Part shown: positions 24,181 to 36,482 of the stretch, piece by piece
How positions within the stretch are numbered: position 1 is the stretch's first letter
Layout: each line of letters starts with the position of its first letter
From: Isoetes taiwanensis
Lineage: Eukaryota; Streptophyta; Lycopodiopsida; Isoetales; Isoetaceae
Direction of reading: 5' to 3'
DNA length: 64,000 nucleotides
NCBI GenBank assembly: GCA_021234155.1
Contig: JAJEKV010000024.1
Location: 13,614,913 to 13,678,912, forward strand
Notes under the pieces: model-generated
Told to the model about the DNA's origin: nothing
The model's input: only the letters and a program-made list of their open reading frames with translations
The model's database searches: none
Program-made: the position numbers and the translations under genes

Positions 24181-25179
24181 ATGCTCCCTATAGACGGTGC
24201 ACGTAACGCCGCCTGGCAAACACCCTCCAACGCCAGTAGGCTGACACCTGAACAGGAATTGATGTTAATGAAAAGGCAGCTCGGCGAATTACAGGCCTAT
24301 GTATTGCATGCCAACCCACCGCAACAAACCCAGGAGGACGGACCTGAATTACCTCCGCGACCATTGAGTCCACCTGCACAACAGCCATCTCCCCCTGAAG
24401 CCAGTCCTGTACCTGTACCAAGGAGGCCTCATGCTAAGCGTCACCGAAGTTCCTCTAAGGATAGCGCCACTTCCTCACACTCAACCACTTCGGTGTCTTC
24501 TGGGTCATCGCTATCAGTCAGTGACCATGCGAAGCGTAAGGATAAGGAATACCGTAAGACCGTTGATACAGCTATAACTAGTATATGGAAGAATAGGAAA
24601 TTGGCCCAGTTTGATGGGAAATCTAGAGGCGGCCTGAATGCAGAATCCTGGTTGGACGAGATGAAGGAGTTTGGGAAGTCCTATGGAATGACGGAGAAGG
24701 ATACAGGAAAGGTTGCCACCACCAACCTTACCGGAGCTGCCCGTATTTGGTGGAAGGGTTATGCCAGAGCCAAGCACCTGGACAGGAGCAGGTGCAAGTT
24801 CAAAAAGTTTGCCAAGGCTGTTAAATCGCATTACGTGCCTCGTGCGCACAAATGCCAACAGATCCAGACCTTTTACAGGTTAGAGCAGAAGGGCATGTCA
24901 GTTCAGGCCTACACTGATGAATTCATGCGCCTCAGGTTGTATGTACCGGGGATGAATGAGAAGAGGGCGGTAGAGGGCTACATTGAAGGGTTGGCCCCAT
25001 CCATTAAACGAATGGTCAAGGCCATAGACCCAAAATCAGTAGCAGAAGCAGAGGCTAAGGCATTAAGCCTCGAAGAGGACACACCAAGGAACCAGTATCC
25101 GCGACCTGCTCCTTACTCGCAGCCACGGCCGTCCACACCATATAAACCCCGCTCACCCAGTCCGGGGCCCTCTCAGTAG
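24181..25179 (+). CDS. gag: gag of element C
   Basis: 333 codons from ATG at 24181. The order is an N-terminal helix (LTPEQELMLMKRQLGELQAYV), a Pro-rich part and a Ser-rich basic linker (RRPHAKRHRSSSKDS), then the capsid domain of the Ty3/gypsy retrotransposon gag type (WLDEMKEFGKSYG, AARIWWKGYARAKH, FKKFAKAVKSHYVP, YRLEQKGMSVQAYTDEFMRL, VEGYIEGLAPSIKRMV) and a Pro-rich tail. A TAG at 25177-25179 (CAG in the ancestral frame by inference) ends it; the next codons stay in frame toward the zinc knuckle and pol. Gag would assemble particles around the RNA. Confidence 0.85.
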   Translation: MLPIDGARNAAWQTPSNASRLTPEQELMLMKRQLGELQAYVLHANPPQQTQEDGPELPPRPLSPPAQQPSPPEASPVPVPRRPHAKRHRSSSKDSATSSHSTTSVSSGSSLSVSDHAKRKDKEYRKTVDTAITSIWKNRKLAQFDGKSRGGLNAESWLDEMKEFGKSYGMTEKDTGKVATTNLTGAARIWWKGYARAKHLDRSRCKFKKFAKAVKSHYVPRAHKCQQIQTFYRLEQKGMSVQAYTDEFMRLRLYVPGMNEKRAVEGYIEGLAPSIKRMVKAIDPKSVAEAEAKALSLEEDTPRNQYPRPAPYSQPRPSTPYKPRSPSPGPSQ

Positions 25180-25218
25180 AACTCCTACGGTCGCCAGGAA
25201 AAGAAAGTCACCTTCAAC

Positions 25219-28200
25219 ATGCCTGACAAACCCACTAATGTTGGCAAGGAAGTTCGGAATCTCTTACAGTCTATTCCCAAAGAGGCCCGAGATCAGCTAC
25301 GTAAGGATAAGGCATGTTACAGGTGTATGCGACCCGGGCATTATATGCAGAATTGCTCTTATGTCACGCAGACTGCCCAACTGGCCATGGCTGACCTCGA
25401 TTGGGAAGATCTGGAGTCCAATCTGCCTGTCGAGGACGAGGCTCCTGAGTACATTCACGGTGCGTCTCATATTCTTGCCACCATTGAAACTGGCAACGCT
25501 GAAAGTCAGCCTTCTGTTATTTCTACAATAGGCCAAGTAGACAGTAAGCCTTTCATAATTTTGATGGATACGGGTAGTACGCATAATTTGGCTTCTCCTA
25601 GAATGGCCCAGGTATTGCAGCTTGAAACGTTGAGATCCCGACCTAAGCCAGTCACGTTAGCCAGTGGTAAGATCAGGCACACTCATGGCCGCCGCATTAA
25701 CCTTAAGATGCAGTTGCCAGGTGCACCAGTTGCCTTGGGTGCCGAGTTAACGGACATTGGCAAATATGATCTTATTGTTGGTATGGAGTTTTTGGCATCT
25801 GCGAAGGCCAACATAGACTGCGAGAAACGAGAGGTTACCTTCAACGCCGCTAATGGAGCACGTGTGACGATAAAAGGTGATCCATTCCACCCTGTTATGC
25901 AGTCTATGTCAATCAGGCAGTTAGAAAAAGCTATACGCAGGGATAAGCTCCTTTGCCTCATTACACTTGCCTCCATTGAGTCTGACACTAAGCAGAAGCA
26001 GGTAATCGATACCTTGCCACAAGACATTGCCACCCTTCTTCGAGAGTTTAGCGATCTTTTTCCAGATGAGATCCACAAGCTTCCTCCTTTCAGAGGGGTA
26101 GAATGTGAGATAGCTCTAGAACCAGGTACTAAGCCTACCAGCAAGGCCCCGTACCGAATGAGTCCTCCAGAGTTGGCAGAGCTTAAGAAACAACTTCAAG
26201 AGTTACTAAACCTAGGTTTTATTCGGCCTAGTGTTTCACCATTTGGCGCTCCTATTCTTTTTGTCAAGAAGAAAGATGGCTCCTTGAGGATGTGTATTGA
26301 TTATAGGCAGCTCAATAAGCATACCATCAAGAATCGCTATGCTTTGCCTAGGGCAGATGATCTCATGGACCAGTTACAAGGAGCCAAATATTTCTCAAAG
26401 ATTGATTTACGCTCCAGGTACCATCAAATACGGATAAAGGAGGAGGACATTTATAAGTCTGCATTTCGCACCAGATATGGGCATTATGAGTTCACCGTTA
26501 TGCCTTTTGGGTTAACCAATGCCCCTGCAACGTTCATGCGGTTGATGAATGACATCTTCCGCCAATACTTAGATGACTTTGTTGTTATTTTCTTTGACGA
26601 CATTCTCATCTATAGTAAAACCTTGCAGCAACATGAACAACATCTTTGATTGGCTTTACAGAAGCTAAGGCGCCATCAGCTCTTCGCCAAGTTCTCTAAA
26701 TGCATGTTTGCCACTCCCAAGGTTGACTATTTGGGGCATATCATTTCAGCAGAGGGAATTGCTACCGATCCAGCCAAGATAGAAGCAGTAAAGGATTGGC
26801 CTATTCCAGGTAATGTTTCAGAAGTCCGAAGTTTCTTGGGACTCGCAGGATATTATCGGAAATTTGTTAAGGATTTGCAACAATTGCCGCACCTCTTACT
26901 AATCTCACAAAGCATGAGAGAGTGAAGGATCGGATGGAACATTGGAAAGCAAAAGTCCAGGTCGGTTTTCAGAAGCTCAAGGATGCTTTAACATCTGCAC
27001 CGGTCCTCACTTTGCCCGATCCTGAAAAGGATAAACTAGTGGCCACGGATGCTAGTAAGATAGCTACCGGTGGAGTGCTAATGCAGGAGGGGAGAGTTGT
27101 TGCCTACGATTCAAAGAAGATGAATGACGCAGAACAAGGATACCCTACCCATGATCAGGAGTTGCTGGCAGTTGTCCGCGCTCTCCGTATTTGGAGACAC
27201 TACCTTCTCGGTAGAAAATTTCAGCTAGATACGGATCATCAGAGTCTCCGCTATCTATCCACCCAGCCAAATCTCAATCTCCGTCAGAGAAGATGGATGG
27301 AATTCCTCGAGGAATACGACTTCGAGATTATGTACAAGCCAGGGAAGCACAATGTGGTTGCGGATGCATTGTCACGTCACCCTTTGATAACCCGAACCCA
27401 TTGTAACGCCATTTCCACACTCACCAGCGAGTTTGGGAAACAGATAGAACAGACCCTGGCCACAGATCCCGAATTTTGTGATGTTTGGGGGAGTTTGGGT
27501 AAAGAAGCACGTACAGATAAAGAACGTGAAGCTTTCCGTTCATATAAGAAAGAGGGCAACTTATTATATCACAAAGGATAAGTTGTGTGTTTCTGAGACT
27601 TCAGGGGTGCGCAAGCTAATTCTCCATGACACACACAACAGCCCTATAGCTGGACATGCGGGTTTTATGAAAACTTACTTTAAGATCCGCTCCAGCTATT
27701 TTTGGCCTTCGATGAAGAAGGATATTGCTAGATACATCAAGCAGTGTCGGGTGTGTCAACAAACCAAGGCTGAGCAATTAAGAGTTCCAGGGGAGTTGCA
27801 ACCTTTGGATGTGCCCAACGCCAAGTGGGAAGTAATAACCATGGATTTCATTGTGGGCCTTCCACGTACTCTCCGTGGATATGATGCATTAATGGTAGTG
27901 GTCGACAAATTGTCAAAGATGGCTCCTTTCTTGCCATGTCGGACCACGGACACCGCCTTCGACACCGCCTTGCTATTTGCAAAAGAGATTTTCAGGTTGC
28001 ACGGGATGCCAAGAGTAATTGTATCAGACAGAGATCCTAAATTTGTAAGTGCATTCTGGAAGGACTTCTTCGCCACCATCCAGACCAAGCTTGCTATGAG
28101 TACAGCTTACCATCCTCAGACAGATGGTCAGACAGAACGTATCAATCGCATTATCGAAGATATGCTACGAAGCTATGTATGGAGTAAACAATCACAATGG

Positions 28201-29082
28201 GCGGATTATATTTATTTGGTAGAGTTCGCCTATAACAGTACGAAGCAGGAGTCTTCCAGGATGTCTCCCTTCATGATAAATTATGGCTATCAATGTCTTA
28301 CTCCAGACACATGGCATAACCCTGTTTCTAAAGTGGAGGTCTCTCAACAACTCCTCTTAGAAATGCAGGCCTTGGTTGAAGAAGTTCGTGGTTACTTATT
28401 GGCGGCACGCAGTCGTCAGAAAAGTCTAGCGGATAAACACCGAACCCCACGAGTCTTCCAGGTGGGCGAATCAGTTTGGCTTAAGATCAAAGTAAAACAA
28501 GCCAAGCTTAAAATTGGTAACTGCAAAAAATTGGCACCCAGATGGGCTGGGCCGTTCAAGATTACTGAATGTGTTGGAGAACAGGCATATCGCTTAGACT
28601 TGCCGCCCCGCTTGAAGATCCACAAGGTCTTCCACGTGAGTCTTCTCAAACAACACACCCCTGATCCAGAGGAGGTTTTGGATACCCCAACCCTCCTAGA
28701 AATGACCGAAGAGCATCTGGAGATAGTGCCTGAAGCTCTTCTTGATCGAGCTTACAAACAGACCAGAAGGACTCAAATGTTACAATACTTGGTTAAGTGG
28801 AAGCACTTACCAGTTGAGGATGCTACCTGGGTGATGAAGATAGACCTTGAGAAGCACTATCCAAACTTCATGCGGGAATCTCACGGCCGCACCATCAACG
28901 ATGCTATCAATCCCGCTCCCGGCGGTAAGCTTGAAGACTTGAATTGCCGAGAATCATGCTCTAGAGGGGTAGATGCATCGTATTTTATAATGATAACCGA
29001 TGATGAGATCACCTTTGTGTTCTCTAGGACGTGGTGTATTGTTAATGTTGACATGACCGCGCATTGCTTGGAAAGCATCTAG
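25219..29082 (+). pseudogene. pol: pol of element C: knuckle, PR, RT, RNase H, integrase, chromodomain
   Basis: In order: CCHC knuckle [14 protein letters not shown] (25315-25356), protease LMDTGSTHN (about 25561), RT with [25 protein letters not shown] and FFDD at about 26591, RNase H ([12 protein letters not shown] to ADALSRHP), integrase with HHCC finger (about 27625-27765), MDFIVGLP, SDRDPKF and [10 protein letters not shown], the GPFKI core, and a chromodomain at about 28729-28872 (LQYLVKWKHLPVEDATW). Breaks: TGA at 26647-26649 in place of an Arg codon, a one-base loss near 26876 and a compensating one-base gain near 27575. The last changes the frame back, so the integrase runs open. FFDD takes the place of the usual YxDD. 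Confidence 0.93.
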
Positions 29083-29593
29083 TTGATAGACTGCGTTCAT
29101 CTCGGCTATACGAGGAAAGACCATTCCTTATGCCGCAATGAACTGCAAGCCATAGACATCATACGTTCCCTTGTAGATAGATTTTCTTTTATTTATAGGG
29201 GGTGGTCCCTTCAACCACAATCTAATAATATTATTGATATACTGGCATATTGACATGTGCAGGCCAGTGAGCAGTTCGTGACCTGCCATGTATAGAGGGT
29301 TGCTGATGACCCAACCTTTTTCGGATTCATTTTGTTTACATGTGATTTTCGTCGTCCATGATGTTTTTAAATCAGACTTTCCTCTGATGATAACTTTGTA
29401 TAAGGCACTTTGGTGCTTGCACTTTGATATTTTCAACTTCAATGTATTACTATCCGAAATGCTATAATTTCAACGTATCAATGTTATACTTTCAACGTCA
29501 CTGTATTGCTTTCTAATTCACTTTCTTCAGGTAACTCTCTCAGCTCAACTAACCCCAATGCTGAGGACAGCATTATTTCTAAGGAGGGGAGAA
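29083..29593 (+). other. 3' untranslated region and purine tract of element C
   Basis: No supported gene. AAGGAGGGGAGAA at 29581-29593 is the polypurine tract directly before TGTGACG of the LTR. AT-rich sequence precedes it, with a short imperfect repeat (ATCAATGTTATACTTTCAACGTC and relatives, 29440-29510). Confidence 0.7.
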
Positions 29594-31247
29594 TGTGACG
29601 TTCCACGTATTCATACGGTATATATAACGTATCTATACGTACGTCACCCCCTAAAGGTACGCCTCCATGGGATATTGTAACCTAGGGGGGTTACTCTAAA
29701 AGGGATTAAATTAGCTATGCTAATTTAACCATTAAAGATAATAACCTATAACTTAGGGAATTAAGGACTAAATAGGATTAATTAGACTAATTACTGTTTT
29801 GGGAAGGCGCCACCTGGCCCAATCGATTGGCCAGCATGGGGATTTCCAAATTAGGCTGTCAACCTGATCCCTATCCCTGTTTTGACTCCCTCAATTCGCC
29901 CAAAGAAGGGAGGAGCCGAAGCCATCATACCAAGCGGGCGCCACCATACCAAGTAGAACACGTGGAAGGAAGGCTGAACCCCCAAGACCCAAGAGATGGA
30001 AGCACCCCATGGTAACGAGTCCGGCCCGAGGAACTTCAGGTGGGTGGCTAGGATAGCCTGTGAATTCTAGATAAGCCCCTATTGGGCCTTGGTTGTGTTG
30101 TTTCTCTGTTCTCTTTGTGTTTCAATCATAGGAACTAACCCTTGGTTGTAAAGGTAAGTTCTCTTTATATTTGATTCTGGTTTTGCTTTGAAAGGATGGA
30201 TTGTTAGTTCTTTGTCTAGTATTACTCTGAAATGGGGGAATTACGGGGGGTAGAGGCCTCTGAGCCATGTATTGTAGTATGCTCCTAGATAGCGCCCTGT
30301 AGAGTCCCATTAATTGCGGCCTGTGCACAAGAGCCCACCGGGTCTTAGATGCTATGGACTGGCTTAGCACCAGACAAGGAACACAGTGGTGAAGTGGGGG
30401 TGGGGTCTTGCACGAACATAAAAGGCTCCCGAGACTCCTCTATGGTGGGCTAGGCCTAATAGCCGGCCAAAATGAGCTAGGGCGCTGAAGCCGGCCGGTA
30501 TGGGTCCTGACACTCCCACGGTACAGAGGTGTGACCCGCATGGGGCATCCTGTACTTTGAGTAGATTTAGGGTGAGTAAGTCGGGTACGGATGCGGGGGT
30601 CGCTGATGCGGCACGTATTCTCTAGCTCACCCATGGAACCTTTGTGATTCGGAAGGGGACGCTTCCCAGACCTCGCCTCATCGGACCAGGAGTCATGAAC
30701 ACGGAGTAGGCTCAAAGGGTGATACCTTGAAACTGCGTCTCCAGGAAGGCTATAGAAGCCATAGCATGGATTGACCCATCTGCAAAGTGTGCACAGGAGG
30801 GGCGGATGGAGTGGACAACCCTAGCCGATGTTCTATGCCAGCCAACGCCATGCCAAGACTTCGGTCTCGCTGATCTCTTGAGGCCCGGTAGTCGGTCGAT
30901 CCTCACCGGAGTCCGAGTAGGGGTAGAACACGGGGTTTGGGGTGTTTTCTTAGTTTTAGATGCATATTCTTTGCCGTTGGTATGTGGATGGATGCGCCAC
31001 CCTTCGGGGTGGTTATTTATATGTGATTTATGCTGTGTGCTAACCCTCTGTATTCATGCTTCCGCGACGTAGGAGTCCCATTGAAGGCGTGGGCCGAATG
31101 ACCCCTTCGTGTCCTTCTTTCGGGCATCATTTCATAGATGGCCCGAAATAGACGGAGGGCCCTGCTCATGGCCAGTTGGTTGCCATGGGAGGGGAAAGTC
31201 CCCGTATGTATACGACTGGGTGTCGTATATATTCAGGGAGCGTCACA
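29594..31247 (+). repeat. 3' LTR of element C (1654 bp)
   Basis: It starts TGTGACGTTCCACG after the purine tract and ends AGCGTCACA; TGTGACG and CGTCACA are the short terminal inverted repeat. The following TGGTT (31248-31252) matches 17954-17958. The LTR and the 5' copy differ by few substitutions but many short indels, most in GC-rich places; insertion is recent compared with A. Confidence 0.93.
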
Positions 31248-31252
31248 TGGTT

Positions 31253-33392
31253 CATCTGGTTCAACCTCTGCTCCATGTATAAATTCCTCTTCAATTTCAT
31301 TTTCCTCAACTTCTAATCCAATAACAAAAGTTAAAAGTTATTAGCATTTATAAAGTATTAAATCTTAAGTATTAATAATAAAACTTCCTCAACCTTAAAT
31401 ATTAATAATAGATATAATTTAACAAGTACTCAAAAAGAGTTATGAAAGCAAGTCCACATCTAGAAAAATTACAGTAAAGCAGATTCAGTTTATCAAAGGC
31501 ATTGTACATAGGGCCTTTATTCTGTTCATATCTTCGCCGTATTCATCCACTATAGTCTTGATGATAATGTCACCATATATGTCCCAAGAGTCATCCAACT
31601 TATGCTCCTTTATGTAATTGGCAAAATCTGGTGCATATTTCAACCCTACCAGCCAATCAAATAAGAAGGACAGATGGTTGTCGCGTTCTATCAAAGGTGT
31701 CCATAGTGGCACACAAACATAACTTTCTTTGTTGAAAAGAGCTTTGTGCTTAGACTCAAACACACCACAGAGTCGACCATTGTATTTAGGATATTCAATG
31801 ACAATACTATCCATAGGTACTACTTGAGGGGTTACACCAACTGAATTTGTATAAGGAAGTCCCCAACATCTCTCTTTTCCATAAACATGTTTAAATTTTG
31901 GGATGCCATCTTCATAGAGCTTGTCCAAAATTGATGTTATGATATCTAAGGGAAGAGTTGACCATCCTAGCTAAGAAATTCTCTGAGGGGAAGATTTCTT
32001 TGTTAAAGGTTGTTCTGTAGGCTAAGAAATTCTCTGAGGGGAAGAAAAAAAATGCATCACGCCATTTGTCAGGCATAATGCTAATCAGATACCTATTCAC
32101 AAAGCAAGTGAGGTTAGAGTTCAGTAGTTAACCATAATGCAAAAAAAGAATCTGATCAATTTACCTTCCAAATATGTCTATATGCCTGTTGGACATGTGC
32201 CTGTCTCTGCAAAGACCTTCCACACAATATTTAGTCACCTTGATTAGAGGCTTTTGCTGGAAAGGGTAGCATGGAACTATTTTCAACAAGCTCTCCAGGT
32301 CTCTGTAAACTAAACTTGCATTATTGAGAGACAAATGAATTGCAACTACAACAGAATCTTACTTACTCTCTCGTGTCTTTGTCATCTCGGATCGAGCACT
32401 TTCGGATGATGTTTGGCTTCTAGTCCTGCCGAAGTCATCATAAAATTGTTGAGATATTACACTTTAAAAGCTTCAACTAACATAATAAATATTCACCTTT
32501 TGGTTGAAGTTGTATTTTGCTTTTGGTCCTTCTTTTTCTTGTGCGCTTCTGTTTAACAACCTTGGTCTCCTCAACCTTGGTTTCCTCTATGTCATCAACC
32601 TTAGTGGCCTCAACCTTTGTTTCCTCAACCTTTGTTTCCTCGGTTCTGGTTTCCTCCTTTGCCACATCATCCTTTTGGATCTCTTTGTACCTCCACCATC
32701 TCTTCCTCTCCCTTAATATGGCTACTATCCTCTATCTTTTCAATGGTTGCACGAACAAAGGCTGCAGAAGATTCACCAATTTCCAACACTTACGCATAAA
32801 TGAGTCACCAAAGTTAATCAAGATTGTGAATCCTAATTTTAAGTTAATGGTATACTGTTGAATCATCACTCAACAAACATTTTCATTTCTGCTGAAATGA
32901 TGGCATTGGCTTAATAGGTTTCCAAATTGGTTTCTCTCGAAATTTATATTGTGAAGAAAGACCCGAGGAATCGGAACTTTATCTTGTGAAGAAAAACTTG
33001 AAGAACCTACAAAAATGGTGTGTAATAATTGCGGTACACACAAGCAAAAAGAAGATGCAACATACCGCGGTATTAACTCGCCTTACGCTTTAACTTTTCA
33101 ACCTCTCACGCATAATCCACAAATGTTGAATCGGTATGCTCGTGGCTATATGGAATTCCGTGTGACATATCAAGCTCATATGACATGAAAATTAAATTCG
33201 GGGATTGTAAATCAATCAAATGTGATATTTACTTACATGTATCCGAGGACTTCTTTGGTACCTCAAGCTCTTCCTCAAAAGACTTTACAAGGTTTACAGG
33301 TGATGCCCATGTAGAAGTATTTCCCAAATCCTCCTCGACCTTCATCAAATCCAATACCTTGGAAGAAAGTGTTGTTGGCTTCTTCTTGTCAT
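31253..33392 (-). pseudogene. Middle exons of the element D RING gene
   Basis: Supported exons, in transcript order: 33392-33237 (AG acceptor, GTAAGT donor; acidic, EVPKKSSDT), an exon ending near 32495 with repeats of ETKVE and a basic KQKRTRKRRTKSK tract (nuclear-localisation-like), 32302-32165 (acceptor TTTACAG, donor GTAAAT; ESLLKIVPCYPF, CVEGLCRDRHMSNRHIDIFG), an exon from 32092 (YLISIMPDKWRDAFFFF) and 31928-31485 (GIPKFKHVYGKERCWGLPY, WTPLIERDNHLSFLFDWLVG). A 24-bp segment within the exon after 32092 is duplicated 51 bp apart and a frame change follows it. I do not recognise the domain. The rich splice-site agreement argues that this is a real multi-exon gene. Confidence 0.65.
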
Positions 33393-33539
33393 CTACAATA
33401 GAGAGTAGAAAAAGACTTGAGATAAGAAAAGGAATATGCATGATTAACAAGACTACAATATCATACCCTTTTACGGTTTCCTTGTGCTACCAAAATCACA
33501 GCATCGGTCAAACATTGAGTATATCGGATCATCAGCTAA

Positions 33540-33740
33540 GAAATGTATTCTTAATGTACTCTACAAGTACGATCAATGAAAAAATTAACCGACAATGTAC
33601 TCCAATGTATCCATCTCGCTAATGTACTACGATTTATCAAGTAAATGTACTCAATGTCTTTGTTGAAATATCTTGAATGTACTCACGAAATTCATTGTTC
33701 GAAGTACAATCAATGTAAACAAATCTAGCTGATATTGTAC
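33540..33740 (-). repeat. ATGTACT repeat array in an intron of the element D RING gene
   Basis: Between 33,540 and 33,740 the heptamer ATGTACT or close variants (AATGTACTC, ATTGTACTAC) occurs about eight times. It is the reverse complement of the AGTACAT array at 15405-15535. In element coordinates the two arrays sit 1.5 and 2.1 kb from the left and right ends. Confidence 0.7.
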
Positions 33741-34082
33741 TACGCCTAATCGATGAGTCTTGAAGTATTCAATAATAACTCAAAATGTAATTTTGACAGC
33801 AACAATAGCAATGTATCTGTCAATTGCTACACTATACAGTTCTCAATACAAGTAATTAGCTACCTACATTACTGAGCTGATATGCACATGAAATTAAAAA
33901 CTCTCATCTTTAAAAATAAGTAGTCTATTTGGCAGATTATACATGACTGAACCCACATTATCCAACTACAAAAACTATGTATCTAAATACTCAATGTAAA
34001 TGCAAGCCTAAAACCTTCATGCAAAAAAGAATCTAACTATTAAAATAAGAAAAGAAATTGTAATTCAAATGTACATATACTA

Positions 34083-35308
34083 ACCTTTTGTTGCAAGCAG
34101 TCCAAGTGCTACATGCAAATTGCTATTCCATGAGCAGTCAGGATCAACACATGAGATCTTTGTGCTAGCAAGATAGGATATACACAGCAGACAATAAGGG
34201 TGTCTGCAGGGTGCCAGAACCACTGGATTCACACCAAAAGATTGTTCACAATATGTACATGAAGAAAAAGGCTGAACAATAATCTGATCTGCAAGAATTG
34301 TAGACTGGAGAGGAGGGGGCTGTAAAGTAAGGATCGAGAAATGTTCTAAAAATTCCCTGAGTTCCATAATTTTTTTGTCTCCTGCCTCAGCTGAGCTCAT
34401 ATCAACAGATGTAGCTTCAATCTTTGCATCTACATGTTTCAATTCGGTAAGATTCATGTCAATATGTTTCTGGAGCTCAGCCTGATCTTGCATTCTAGAT
34501 TCCTTTTGCTCGATAGCATCCTCAACTTTCCATTTTAGGTGCTGAAATCTTATTGCACTTTCAGATGTTTGGTCCAGTTTTGATTGTTGATCCTCCAATG
34601 CTGCCATTTTTGCTTCAACATTCCTCTCTGCTTCTTGGACCAACCTAATATAAACTGCTCTCTCCCCTTCCTTGTGCTTCAATGTATCAAGAATCTCTTG
34701 CCTTCTTTCCTTTAACTCAGTTAATTTCTTGCTTAAAGATGTTTTCACAATAGATCTGCTGTCTAAGAAGTTACTGAAAATGTCTAATTGCTCCTTTGTG
34801 TAACTCTTAGCTGAAGTTCTTGGGGCTTTTGCATTTGCATTGCTAGATTTCACTGTCACCACCTCACTAGATAGATCAGAATCCTTTTGCTTCGATCTGG
34901 CCCATGCTTTGACATCTTCCAGTCCATACGCACCTTTCAGATGCAATGCAAATGCCCTTGCGAAGTACAGAGGGACATAGTGATTCATAACATCTTTTCT
35001 TCCAAAAGCAAATTCATACCATTTGCAGAATTCTTCTGTCCACTTGATATCAATTCTGTCATCCTTATAGCCATACCTGCTTGGTGCTTCATCACCCCAT
35101 ATCTCTCTTACCATAGCATCATACTGCTCGTAAACATCACAAAAATTCAGGTTATGCGAGCTGTCTTTACGTAAAACCTGGTATCATCAGGAGGTAAAAT
35201 TTCCCTTTTGGCATGCGAACTTGAAGCTTTCTTATTTGCTGGAGGCTTTCCGGTCCTTGGAGACTTTCTTGAACCCTTGATTGGTGTCTTCTTTGGGGTC
35301 TTTGCCAT
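34083..35308 (-). pseudogene. First exon of the element D accessory gene: coiled coil plus C3HC4 RING
   Basis: It starts at the ATG at 35308 with a Lys/Pro-rich leader (MAKTPKKTPIKGSRKSP), has a frame change near 35165, and then runs open for 344 codons. Order of parts: a conserved-looking segment (EICKW-like FCKWYEFAFGRKDVMNHYVP), a Ser/Lys linker, a long coiled coil (about residues 125-245 of the open part, with TELKERRQEIL and MAALEDQQSKL), and a C-terminal RING: C-x2-C, about eleven residues, C-R-H-P-Y-C-x2-C, then C-x4-C. RING proteins of this kind are usually ubiquitin ligases. The exon ends AAAAG before GTTAGT, a good donor. It lies inside the transposon, so it is either an accessory protein of D or a captured host gene. 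Confidence 0.7.
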
Positions 35309-35792
35309 GTTCACAGTACCTGCAAAATGAACAAAGCAACAAATTTGATTTTATAAGATGAAATATTTGAAGATCAGACCTTAAACCAAACGCATTGTTT
35401 ATATTCATGTTAAACCTACGTCGATTTAGCTTGAAAAATACCGCTTTTCGATTTTTAATCCATAGAACCAGTTCTGTTACTTCTTGAATTCATTTTCGGA
35501 CTGAAATCACAGAAAATTATAACTACAAAATAAAGAAAACAAAACTTACGGGGCAGATCACACGGATATGCAGTGCTCCGAGCGGGTTCAAACGATCTAG
35601 CAGTGCCAATTTTCGGAAAACAAACCAATTCTTGCTCCACTCGGTTAGCCAAGAAACAGGGGGAACAAAATGGAGGGAATTTTTGGTACACTCGAATAAT
35701 GACATTTTTCTTTAATGATGGCAATCAAAAACTTGCTATAATTAAAATACATAACGTTATATGTAATGTATTCGAATGGCCCTTTTTTTTAT

Positions 35793-35813
35793 CACCCTAG
35801 CGTGCTTATACCC
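35793..35813 (-). repeat. Right terminal inverted repeat of element D
   Basis: On the plus strand it reads CACCCTAGCGTGCTTATACCC in two pieces (CACCCTAGCG then TGCTTATACCC), complementary to the left end. TTCG at 35814-35817 is the second copy of the target duplication, followed by the resumed integrase frame of element B (GCATGCATCCC). Confidence 0.85.
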
Positions 35814-36482
35814 TTCGGCATGCATCCCCGGTGGTCTTTGATTGCTCCTGGATATGATTCAGTCAATCCCAGTGCCGAGGACAGGCTCGAGAAGCTCCGC
35901 ATGCTCCAGGATGATCTTCAGCACTATCTTCTCCAGGCTCAAGCACGTTATCGTTATCATGCAGATCAGCATCGTTAGGACGCTCCTCATTTTGCAGTTG
36001 GTGATCTTGTTTGGCTCTTGCGTCGGGATTTGCCGACAGCTCGCCCTTGTAACAAGCTCGACTAACGGCGCTTGGGTCCCTATCGGATCATTGACCGAGT
36101 TGGTGATGCTGCTTTTCGTATGGAACTTCCGCCATCAGTTCGGCTTCACCCAGTGTTCCATGTGTCTTTGTTAGAACCCTATATGGCGAATCCATTTCTG
36201 GATCGAGTACCTCCACCTCCACCACCAGTCGAGATTGATGATCATGAGGAGTTCGAGGTTCGAGAGATTCTGGACTCCAAGTTTCTCCGTCGACGATTGT
36301 ATTACTTTGTTGATTGGGAAGGTTACTCGCCAAGTGATAGAACCTGGGAGCCTGCCGAGAATCTGACTAATGCGCCTGACAAAATTGCGGAGTTTCACCA
36401 CCGTTACCCGAACAAGCCAAGTTTGAGTACTCCGGCCCCAGCTTCGAGGACTCATCGCCGTCGTAGGAGGGGGATGGTGTGA
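35814..36482 (+). pseudogene. pol: pol of element B, right part: integrase C-terminus and chromodomain
   Basis: The frame continues from HPRW (gypsy integrase) with LQHYLLQAQARYRYHADQHR, a frame change near 35978, then GPYRIIDRVGDAAFRMELPP, HPVFHVSLL, and a clear chromodomain (about 36250-36400): FEVREILDSKFLRRRLYYFV, DWEGYSPSDRTWEPAENL. The aromatic cage residues Tyr/Phe, Trp and Trp are present. Chromodomains at the integrase end steer insertion to marked chromatin. The ORF ends at TGA 36480-36482, which straddles the LTR start. Confidence 0.9.
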
